NCBI GenBank assembly: GCA_016217625.1
Contig: JACRHK010000058.1
Location: 1 to 9,308 of the forward strand
Length of the DNA: 9,308 nt
DNA from: Nitrospirota bacterium
GTDB taxonomy: Bacteria > Nitrospirota > RBG-16-64-22 > JACRHK01
Reading direction: 5' to 3'
The notes below the pieces were generated by a model that did no database searches, had not been told where the DNA came from, and saw only the letters and a list, made by a program, of their open reading frames with translations. Shown here in pieces: positions 1 to 4,651 of this stretch (the first letter of the stretch is position 1; the number at the start of each line of letters is the position of its first letter). The position numbers and the translations under genes are program-made.

Positions 1-412
1 GCAGCTCGCGGTAGATCTCCCCCAGGCGCGCATGCTCATTGGCCAATTTGCCGAGGATGTACGGGTCCACGGTATGCGGGGCCGGGTGCGCGATTTGGGC
101 CGCGCGGGCCACGACTGCAGCCGCCTGATCATAGCGGCCCAGCTCGTTGTAGGTCACTGCAAGGTTCAGCGACGCCTCGGTATAGTTCGGGTTGATCGCC
201 AGGGCCCGCGTGAACGATTCCACCGCTTTTTCCATGGCGCCTTTCTGGTAGAGGATCAACCCCAGCTTGTTGTGGACTTCGGCGTAGTGGGGATGGTGTT
301 GAAGGACCTCGGCGAAGATCCGCTCGGCCTCCTCGAAAAGGCCTTTCTCGAAGCAGGCTCTCCCCCTCAGGTAGAGTTCGTGGATATCGTTGGGCATCGA
401 GCTGTCGGTCAC
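1..412 (-). CDS. TPR-repeat protein, N-terminal part (runs off the left edge)
   Basis: The reading frame is open from a GTG at 412 to the window edge, so only the first 137 or so residues are visible. Counting from the internal ATG at 397, three consecutive 34-residue tetratricopeptide repeats lie near residues 5-38, 38-71 and 72-105. The typical pattern is clear, for example LGLILYQKGAMEKAVESF followed by ALAINPN. TPRs form a helical superhelix used for protein-protein contact. No signal peptide or membrane segment is visible, so the protein is probably cytoplasmic. The GTG overlaps the stop codon of the preceding gene (GTGA at 412-409), which suggests translational coupling. The ATG at 397 is an alternative start but has no clear ribosome binding site. 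The partner and exact role are unknown, and an enzymatic domain further downstream cannot be excluded. Confidence 0.85.
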   Translation of the reverse strand, partial: MTDSSMPNDIHELYLRGRACFEKGLFEEAERIFAEVLQHHPHYAEVHNKLGLILYQKGAMEKAVESFTRALAINPNYTEASLNLAVTYNELGRYDQAAAVVARAAQIAHPAPHTVDPYILGKLANEHARLGEIYREL

Positions 413-699
413 AACGCTTCCGCTTCGCCGGAGAGGGGGAAAAGGATCCCCACCTCTTTTTTATGGATGTTGAGGAAGCGCGGAGAGTACAGCAACGCCT
501 CCGTCTTGAGGGAGTAAATCGCGGCGTCGGTGACGGCGAAGAAGGGGGAGCGGTCCGTTTCCCCGACAAAGCGATTGAGGAAATCGGTCACCCGCGCTCC
601 CGGAGGAAGGTGGATATCTCCGACGATCTTGAAGTGTTGGGTGAAAATGACCACACGCGTTTTTTCACGAGCGATTCGGAGGGGATCTTCCCTCACCAT
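409..699 (-). CDS. small conserved protein of unknown function (DUF6812-like), 96 aa
   Basis: This 96-residue protein starts at the ATG at 699, which has GCAGGAG a suitable distance upstream. A longer in-frame extension to 876 crosses a strong promoter and is not expected to be translated. Features that can be seen are VVIFTQHFKIVGDIHLPPGA near residues 16-35, RVTDFLN just after it, and SPFFAVTDAAIYSL around the middle. The pattern of short beta strands with an LPPGARVTDFLN turn resembles small domains annotated as DUF6812; this family assignment is from memory and unverified. No catalytic motif, signal peptide or transmembrane helix is evident. It is the first gene of a two-gene operon and its stop overlaps the start of the TPR protein, so the two probably act together. 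Its function is not known. Confidence 0.75.
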   Translation of the reverse strand: MVREDPLRIAREKTRVVIFTQHFKIVGDIHLPPGARVTDFLNRFVGETDRSPFFAVTDAAIYSLKTEALLYSPRFLNIHKKEVGILFPLSGEAEAL

Positions 700-730
700 G
701 GCTTCGACTCCTGCAAGGACACTTGCTACT

Positions 731-759
731 ATACTAAAAGATAGGGGGAGGCTTGTCAA
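731..759 (-). promoter_or_regulatory. sigma70-type promoter of the small-protein/TPR operon
   Basis: On the minus strand a perfect -35 box TTGACA (759-754) is followed by a 17-bp spacer and TAGTAT (736-731). The predicted transcription start lies near 724, giving a leader of about 25 nt that carries the GCAGGAG ribosome binding site before the ATG at 699. The box sequences are seen directly; activity is inferred. Confidence 0.65.
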
Positions 760-964
760 GGCGGAGGGGAGCAAGGGGTGAGCGCTCCTCTTGTTGTAGA
801 TTGAACACGGCAGGTGTCCGATACTTGTGGCGTTTCTGCACTCGGAAGGGACGTCCTCTGCGGTCTTCACGGGCATGAGGGGTTATCATTTTGAATGATC
901 AAAGAAAAATTCCTGTACCCTCCAGGGGTCACATTGGCGGGGATCTTGCATATCAAAAGTACCC
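760..964. other. divergent intergenic region upstream of lpxC
   Basis: About 205 bp separate the minus-strand promoter from the lpxC ATG. I see no convincing -35/-10 pair for lpxC on the plus strand. The only structured element is the perfect inverted repeat ATCATT-TTG-AATGAT at 885-899, which could be an operator or part of an AT-rich promoter. There is no clear Shine-Dalgarno sequence immediately before 965. Short plus-strand frames opening at 895 run into the wrong frame of lpxC and are not genes. Confidence 0.4.
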
Positions 965-1948
965 ATGAGGAAGCACCACACCTTCATCACCGAAACCCAG
1001 CTCACCTCCTCGGCGGCCATCGAGGAGGGGATCGTTCCGCTCCGCCGGCAGCGGACCCTCATCTCCTCCGTGGTCTGCGAGGGGGACGGGTTGCATACCG
1101 CCCGGAGGGTTCGCCTGGTCTTGCACCCGGCGCCTCCCTTTTCCGGGATCGTTTTCCTCCGGACCGACACCGCCCCTGCCTGCATGATTCAGGCCGCCGC
1201 CGCTCAGGTGATGGGGGGATACCTGGCCACCACGCTGGGGCGGGGGGGCGTCACGGTGTCCACGGTCGAGCACCTGTTGGGGGCGTTGGCCGGCATGGAG
1301 GTCGATAATGTCCTGGTGGAGATCGACGGACCCGAGGTGCCGATTCGGGACGGCAGCGCGGCGGACTTTGCGGCGCTGATCGGGCAGGCGGGCATCCGCG
1401 AACAGGAAGCCCTTCAGCCCCGGATGCGGGTCGTGCATCCGATTTCCCTGCGGGAGGGGGATCGGTGGATTGCGGTGCGGCCAGCGGAGGTTCCGTCCGT
1501 GACCTACGCGATTGCCTTCGATCACCCCGCCGTGACCCCGCAACGGTACCGCTTCCACTGCGGAGCGGAGCCGTTTGTGCGGGAGATCGCCGCAGCCAGG
1601 ACCTTTGGCTTCTTGCGGGATGTCGATCGGCTCCGGGCCCAGGGATATGCCCTGGGCGGCTCCCTGGAGAACGCCATCGTGATCGGAGAGCGAGGAATTC
1701 TCAATGCCGGGGGGTATCGTTTTCCCGAGGAGTTGGTCCGCCACAAGATCCTGGATCTCCTCGGTGATCTGGCGCTGCTGGGCACGCCGCTGGTCGGGGA
1801 GGTCACGGCCTCGCGCGCGGGCCATGACCTGCACATCCGCCTGGTCCAAGCCCTGCTCCAACAACCGGAGGCTTGGGTGAGGGAGGGGGCCGCGGCCTCC
1901 GCGGTTCAACCCGAACGGGGTCTTTCCCCTACCGCTGCGTTCTGCTAA
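965..1948 (+). CDS. lpxC: UDP-3-O-acyl-N-acetylglucosamine deacetylase LpxC
   Basis: LpxC is the zinc-dependent deacetylase of the first committed step of lipid A synthesis, and acts in the cytoplasm. All signature elements are present: the RTL...GDGLHT strand (30-45), TVEHLLGAL with the catalytic Glu102 and zinc ligand His103, DGSAADF (129-135), ARTFGF (211-216), GGSLENAIV (231-239), and NAGGYRFPEELVRHKILDLLGDL with zinc ligands His260 and Asp264. His287 in AGHDLHIRLVQAL matches the catalytic His265 of E. coli. At 327 residues it is slightly long: about 25 residues precede the usual N-terminus, and a short unconserved tail ends in AAFC. The ATG at 965 is the only usable start (no upstream in-frame ATG/GTG/TTG was found, and the next is well inside the domain), although it lacks an obvious ribosome binding site. 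No other lipid A genes are adjacent. It indicates a lipopolysaccharide-bearing cell. Confidence 0.97.
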   Translation: MRKHHTFITETQLTSSAAIEEGIVPLRRQRTLISSVVCEGDGLHTARRVRLVLHPAPPFSGIVFLRTDTAPACMIQAAAAQVMGGYLATTLGRGGVTVSTVEHLLGALAGMEVDNVLVEIDGPEVPIRDGSAADFAALIGQAGIREQEALQPRMRVVHPISLREGDRWIAVRPAEVPSVTYAIAFDHPAVTPQRYRFHCGAEPFVREIAAARTFGFLRDVDRLRAQGYALGGSLENAIVIGERGILNAGGYRFPEELVRHKILDLLGDLALLGTPLVGEVTASRAGHDLHIRLVQALLQQPEAWVREGAAASAVQPERGLSPTAAFC

Positions 1949-2015
1949 CACCCGCTCGTCGTACGTCCATTGCCCCGCCATGGGCGGCAGTCCCTCGTCC
2001 CGTGGTGTTCAGGGC

Positions 2016-2040
2016 AAAAAATCGCCCCCCTTCGGGGGCG
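2016..2040 (-). terminator. intrinsic terminator of the micro-gene transcript
   Basis: Read on the minus strand, a perfect 7-bp GC stem CGCCCCC/GGGGGCG with a 4-nt loop (2040-2023) is followed by A and six T residues (2022-2016). This is a textbook Rho-independent terminator for minus-strand transcription coming from the Lys-rich peptide genes. It lies about 70 bp beyond the convergent lpxC stop, so it also shields lpxC from antisense transcription. On the plus strand no T run follows the stem. Confidence 0.8.
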
Positions 2041-2071
2041 CTCAGATCCTCTCCATCAATGGATGAAGCCG

Positions 2072-2095
2072 GCTGGGGGAACAATGTCCCCCAGC
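2072..2095 (-). terminator. GC-rich hairpin after the 15-aa peptide gene
   Basis: GCTGGGGGA pairs perfectly with TCCCCCAGC (9 bp, 6-nt loop), starting 13 bases after the TAA of the downstream micro-gene. No T run follows, so by itself it is more likely an mRNA-stabilising or Rho-assisted 3' structure than a full intrinsic terminator. Nearly the same hairpin follows the sister gene at 2208-2233. Confidence 0.6.
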
Positions 2096-2108
2096 GTGGA
2101 AAACCAGC

Positions 2109-2156
2109 TTATTTCTTCTTTGCCTTCTTCTTCGCTGCCTTCTTCTTCGTGGCCAT
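2109..2156 (-). CDS. Lys/Ala-rich micropeptide A, 15 aa
   Basis: The complete small frame encodes MATKKKAAKKKAKKK and then TAA. Nine of 15 residues are lysine and none is acidic, so the peptide would be strongly cationic, like the C-terminal tails of bacterial histone H1-like proteins. Translation is supported by an extended ribosome binding site, AAAGGGGGTGAGA, about 5 nt before the ATG; its GGGGGTGA is close to the ideal GGAGGTGA. A sister gene 142 bp upstream has the same start, the same ribosome binding site and a 3' hairpin. That repeated gene anatomy is the main evidence that this is not a chance frame. A role in binding DNA, RNA or acidic surfaces is inference from charge only. Expression is not demonstrated, and a decayed fragment of a longer Lys-rich protein remains possible. 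Confidence 0.55.
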   Translation of the reverse strand: MATKKKAAKKKAKKK

Positions 2157-2207
2157 GCAGTCTCACCCCCTTTCCTTTTCAACGCTCGACAGAGTGCGAT
2201 GCTGCCG

Positions 2208-2233
2208 GCTGGGGGAGCTAAGCCTCCCCCAGC
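2208..2233 (-). terminator. GC-rich hairpin after the 16-aa peptide gene
   Basis: GCTGGGGGAG pairs with CTCCCCCAGC as a perfect 10-bp stem with a 6-nt loop, 14 bases after the stop of micropeptide B. It shares the GCTGGGGGA/TCCCCCAGC stem with the hairpin at 2072-2095 and likewise lacks a following T run. It may end the transcript partially or protect the mRNA end between the two peptide genes. Confidence 0.6.
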
Positions 2234-2247
2234 ATGGGAACCCTAGC

Positions 2248-2298
2248 TTATCTCCTCTTTGCAGCCTTCTTCTTCGCCGCCTTCTTTTTCGTGGCCAT
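2248..2298 (-). CDS. Lys/Ala-rich micropeptide B, 16 aa
   Basis: The frame encodes MATKKKAAKKKAAKRR and then TAA. Its first 12 residues equal those of micropeptide A; the tail then differs (one extra alanine and KRR in place of KKK). The ribosome binding site AAAGGGGGTGAGA lies about 5 nt before the ATG and is the same as in copy A. Codons differ between the copies (AAA/AAG for Lys, GCA/GCG for Ala, and GCT only in B), so the peptide seems better conserved than the DNA, which favours selection on protein. It lies 112 bp after the HEPN gene on the same strand and no clear promoter is visible between them, so it may be co-transcribed with the HEPN/MNT pair. The function is unknown; a nucleic-acid-binding role is only suggested by charge. 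Confidence 0.55.
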   Translation of the reverse strand: MATKKKAAKKKAAKRR

Positions 2299-2361
2299 CC
2301 GATCTCACCCCCTTTGCCGTATTGGAACCGCAGTCTCTCTGGGACCCGGGTGGGCAGCCTT

Positions 2362-2425
2362 CCCGCCTGAGGCGGGTGCGGCGGCACCCCCGCGTCCCCC
2401 CCTCGCCCTTTTACATGAAAAGGGC
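2362..2425 (-). other. stem-loops between the HEPN stop and micropeptide B
   Basis: Three short perfect hairpins occupy this 112-bp leader: GCCCTTTT/AAAAGGGC (2405-2425, overlapping the HEPN stop codon), GGGTGC/GCACCC (2374-2389) and CCCGCC/GGCGGG (2362-2376). The last two share bases 2374-2376, so they cannot both form in full. None is followed by a T run on the minus strand, so read-through into the micropeptide genes is plausible. Any attenuator role is speculation. Confidence 0.4.
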
Positions 2426-2863
2426 AAGCTGTGGATTGCCTCTCCGCGTAATCTTCAGGATCTGGTTGACGAACGCCTCCGAGTCTTTCACCGCGCCGGC
2501 CGCTTCCAGTTTCGGGATCGGTCGCACCGATTCGTCGATCAGTTGCCAGCGCCTCCTCCTCATCAGATCCAGGGAGTTAATCAGGGTCTTAAAGCGATCG
2601 CCCAGAATCGCTCCCGCCACCTGGATAATCGTCTTTTGTTGGTCGCGCCCCTTCGGGCGGTACCCTTTTGCCAGGACCAAACCCCGCGCCGCGCGGATCA
2701 TGGCGCTATAGGCGATTGCATAGGTCCACTCGTCGTCCAGGTCCTGCGTGGCGCGGGCTGTGCGAAGATCCTTGAGCGCCCGAGCCTGAAGCCTCACGAT
2801 CAAGCGGAAATCCGGAGGGCACCGTTCGATGAGGCCTCGCTCGATCCATTCCCTATATTTCAT
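2411..2863 (-). CDS. HEPN-domain protein, HepT-like partner of an MNT nucleotidyltransferase
   Basis: This 150-residue all-helical protein has the HEPN core: helices DLDDEWTYAIAYSAMIRAARGLVLAKGY (about 41-68), the loop YRPKGRDQQKTI (68-79), and further helices to about residue 135. HEPN proteins paired with MNT nucleotidyltransferases are commonly RNase toxins, in which an R-x4-6-H motif cuts RNA. Here, after Arg69, the expected histidine position is occupied by Gln75/Gln76, so the canonical catalytic His is absent. A basic patch MRRRRW (101-106) could still contact nucleic acid. Its ATG at 2863 overlaps the end of the upstream winged-helix/MNT gene by 11 bp, which implies translational coupling and equal dosage. 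It is most likely a HepT relative that is either inactive as an RNase or of a variant subfamily. The family call is good; the biochemical role is uncertain. Confidence 0.75.
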   Translation of the reverse strand: MKYREWIERGLIERCPPDFRLIVRLQARALKDLRTARATQDLDDEWTYAIAYSAMIRAARGLVLAKGYRPKGRDQQKTIIQVAGAILGDRFKTLINSLDLMRRRRWQLIDESVRPIPKLEAAGAVKDSEAFVNQILKITRRGNPQLALFM

Positions 2864-3422
2864 CTTCCCTTCCCACCAACATGACCTTCTTGCCGGTCAA
2901 AATGTCTTGAAGGAAGGGGTCCGAAGTTTTTTTCCGCCGCTTGAGCTCTTTCTCGTCGAAGACGAGGTAGTTGATCTCCCGCTTGAGCCGCTCCTCCAGC
3001 GAGAGGATCGCCGCGTTAAGCTCAGGCACATGAATGCTCCCGACGATGAAGAGATTGATATCGCTGAGGCGCCGTTCGAGCCCCTTGGCGTACGAACCGT
3101 AGATGAAGGCGATCTTAATGCCCTTGAGTTTGAGGAGGCTGCTTTTGATGGTGCCGTGAATGCCGGTGGTTTTGAAAACGATGTTCTTGATCTCGCCGAA
3201 AAGAGGGGAGGTTTTGTTGACGGAGAAGTATTTCATCATTCCGCGCCGCTCGCTGACGAGCAGCCCGGCCTTCTCGAGGTTGTCCAGCTCCCGCTTGACC
3301 CCGGAGACGTCTCTATGTAACGTTCTTGCCACCTCCCTCAGATAGAACTGTTCATCCGGACGACTGAAGAAGTGATGCAGAATACTTACCCTCGTTTCCG
3401 AGGAGAACAGCTTTGTCAGCAA
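2853..3422 (-). CDS. winged-helix transcription regulator fused to an MNT-type nucleotidyltransferase domain
   Basis: Residues 1-70 form a winged helix-turn-helix: LFSSETRVSILHHFF, then FYLREVARTLHRDVSGVKRELDNLEKAGLL, then a wing through YFSVNK. Residues about 85-185 form a minimal nucleotidyltransferase: IAFIYGSYAKG (Gly109-Ser110) and SDINLFIVG (120-128). The family signature is GS-x10-D-x-D. Here it reads GS-x10-D121-I-N123, so the second metal-binding aspartate is Asn. In MntA-HepT systems the MNT protein AMPylates the HEPN toxin; with this substitution activity is doubtful. The start is TTG at 3422, with GGAG 8 nt upstream, and the product begins LTKLFSS like relatives. The winged helix and the duplicated operator-like repeats just upstream suggest autoregulation. 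Base composition looks more AT-rich than the flanking core genes, which hints at acquisition. Confidence 0.8.
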   Translation of the reverse strand: MLTKLFSSETRVSILHHFFSRPDEQFYLREVARTLHRDVSGVKRELDNLEKAGLLVSERRGMMKYFSVNKTSPLFGEIKNIVFKTTGIHGTIKSSLLKLKGIKIAFIYGSYAKGLERRLSDINLFIVGSIHVPELNAAILSLEERLKREINYLVFDEKELKRRKKTSDPFLQDILTGKKVMLVGREDEI

Positions 3423-3434
3423 CGCCTTTGCTCC

Positions 3435-3485
3435 GTTGTTGAAAAGAATACAACGACTGATGCCAACTTGTCAACAACTTTTTTT
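3435..3485 (-). promoter_or_regulatory. promoter/operator copy 1 of the MNT-HEPN operon
   Basis: On the minus strand: an A7 tract, GTTGTTGACA with -35 TTGACA (3474-3469), an 18-bp spacer, and -10 TATTCT (3450-3445). The predicted start near 3438 leaves a very short leader carrying GGAG (3434-3431) before the TTG start at 3422. The ends of the copy form an 8-bp inverted repeat, GTTGTTGA at 3435-3442 and TCAACAAC at 3471-3478, so a bound dimer would cover both promoter boxes. Elements are seen directly; autorepression by the winged-helix protein is inferred. Confidence 0.65.
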
Positions 3486-3551
3486 GGGAAGGCCTCGTTT
3501 CCGTCCTCCCTGTGTCCGCCCCGGCCTGTTGTTCATAGGTCGAAGAGCCAT

Positions 3552-3602
3552 ATTGTTGAGAACTATACAACAACTGTTGGGGATATGTCAACAACTTTTT
3601 TT
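3552..3602 (-). promoter_or_regulatory. promoter/operator copy 2 of the MNT-HEPN operon
   Basis: This 51-bp copy matches copy 1 at about 40 positions with no gaps. It again shows an A7 tract, TTGACA (3591-3586), exactly 18 bp, and TATAGT (3567-3562), plus the inverted ends TTGTTGA (3553-3559) and TCAACAA (3588-3594). The copies start 117 bp apart. Divergence falls mostly in the spacer, while the boxes and TTGTTGA arms are kept, which suggests both are functional sites. Confidence 0.6.
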
Positions 3603-3716
3603 GCAACCCCCGATCAATCGACGCTCGGAAGATGAGCGTGCGGGATCGCCGGGCGAAGGAGGCATGAAGCCGTTGAGTGAGACGCGAGATGTCTGAACCG
3701 ATCAGGGCGGAAGGAG

Positions 3717-4628
3717 CTAGTACCGCTCTTCGTACGGGTAGATCTTCAGGAACTCCAGGAACTCGTTGATCGCGTGGGTTGCAAAACCTTTCCGCAGACG
3801 GAGGATGCTGAAGTCCCGGGTGAACTTCACATCCTTGAACGTGCCGGTCTTGAGGGACCCCTGCTTGACCTCCTTCTTGACCGCCCAGATCGAGAGGATG
3901 GAGACCCCCATCCCGTTCTCCACGGCGCGCTTGATTGCCTCCGTGCTGCCCAGCATCAGGGGGATATGCATCTTCGAAGGGGAGAGGTTCTGCTGGGAGA
4001 GATGTTTCTCGATCATCTGCCGGGTGCCGGAGCCGGCCTCGCGGCAGATGAACGGTTCCTCCAGGAGCGCGGAAATGGAGAGGTTCTTGCGGGTGGCCCA
4101 GGGGTGATCGGGGGGCATGACCAGCACCAGTTCATCTTCGAGGAACTTCTCCGAGAGGAGTTTGTGCTTGACGATCTCTCCTTCCACGAGACCCAGGTCG
4201 ATGTCGCCCGCTTCGAGGTGTTCGGCGATCCGCTTGGTATTGCCGATCTGGAGGTTGACATTAATCTTCGGATACTTTTTCCGGAACGCCACCAGCAGCG
4301 GGGGGAGCAGGTAGTTCCCGATCGTGGAGCTGGCTCCGATGGAGAGCGACCCCTTGACGAGTCCGGTCAACGCGTTCATCTCACGATCGGCGGCCGCGTA
4401 GAGGCTCAAGATCTCCTTGGCGTATTTGTAGAAGAGCTCACCCGATTTTGTCAGGGTGATGGTCCCCGAGGAGCGATCGAAGAACTTCGTCTCGTAGGCT
4501 TCCTCCAGCGCCTGGATCTGGAGGCTCACGGCAGGCTGCGTCAGGTGGATGATTTCCGAGGCCTTCGAGAAGCTCCGAGTTTCGGCCACCGCGCAAAACG
4601 CCTTCAGTTTGTGGTCATCCATGGACAT
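3717..4628 (-). CDS. LysR-family transcriptional regulator, CysL-like
   Basis: This 303-residue protein has the full LysR layout. The N-terminal winged helix-turn-helix is KLKAFCAVAE plus SFSKASEIIHLTQPAVSLQI (19-38), followed by a linker helix to about residue 90. The periplasmic-binding-protein-like effector domain spans about 94-296. Its first part (IGASSTIGNYLLPPLL, then IGNTKRIAEHL and DIDLGLVEG) is typical of the CysL-like group, whose members regulate sulfur or other small-molecule metabolism; the actual ligand cannot be read from sequence. CREAGSGTRQMIE (195-207) is the conserved ligand-pocket loop. ATG codons at 4628 and 4622 are both possible starts. It sits only about 23 bp after the end of rnpB on the same strand, so it may be read from rnpB transcripts. 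No divergent target gene, the usual LysR partner, lies next to it. Confidence 0.93.
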   Translation of the reverse strand: MSMDDHKLKAFCAVAETRSFSKASEIIHLTQPAVSLQIQALEEAYETKFFDRSSGTITLTKSGELFYKYAKEILSLYAAADREMNALTGLVKGSLSIGASSTIGNYLLPPLLVAFRKKYPKINVNLQIGNTKRIAEHLEAGDIDLGLVEGEIVKHKLLSEKFLEDELVLVMPPDHPWATRKNLSISALLEEPFICREAGSGTRQMIEKHLSQQNLSPSKMHIPLMLGSTEAIKRAVENGMGVSILSIWAVKKEVKQGSLKTGTFKDVKFTRDFSILRLRKGFATHAINEFLEFLKIYPYEERY

Positions 4629-4651
4629 AACGCATCTCGGAACGTAGAATG

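Larger units (their letters stand above)
2070..2317 (-). repeat. tandem duplication carrying the two micropeptide genes
   Basis: Two units repeat the same order on the minus strand: AAAGGGGGTGAGA, ATGGCCACGAA, a Lys-codon-rich frame, a stop followed within 2-8 bases by GCT(A/G)G, and the GCTGGGGGA hairpin ending in CAGCCGGC. ATG-to-ATG spacing is 142 bp and hairpin-to-hairpin spacing is 136 bp. Identity is high across ribosome binding site, gene and hairpin, and low in the spacers, as expected of an old duplication under selection. Confidence 0.65.

Noticed and set aside
700..876. 59-residue N-terminal extension of the 96-aa protein, starting at 876
   Set aside because: It would require translation through the strong promoter at 731-759; the ATG at 699 has its own ribosome binding site and fits the predicted transcript.
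953..1981. A 342-codon open frame antisense to lpxC
   Set aside because: Low-complexity Gly/Arg/Pro-rich translation with no motif; lpxC carries all catalytic motifs on the plus strand.
2109..2298. Micropeptides considered as attenuator leader peptides (lysine-codon runs plus hairpin)
   Set aside because: No biosynthetic gene lies downstream on the minus strand; the transcript ends at the terminator at 2016-2040, facing the convergent lpxC.
3435..3602. The two 51-bp repeats considered as a minimal CRISPR array or IS ends
   Set aside because: Only two diverged copies with promoter boxes preserved, no cas genes, no transposase and no target-site duplication seen.
3352..3635. Short open frames across the duplicated promoter region, on both strands
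   Set aside because: They overlap the promoter repeats and the start of the winged-helix gene and lack ribosome binding sites and recognisable protein features.
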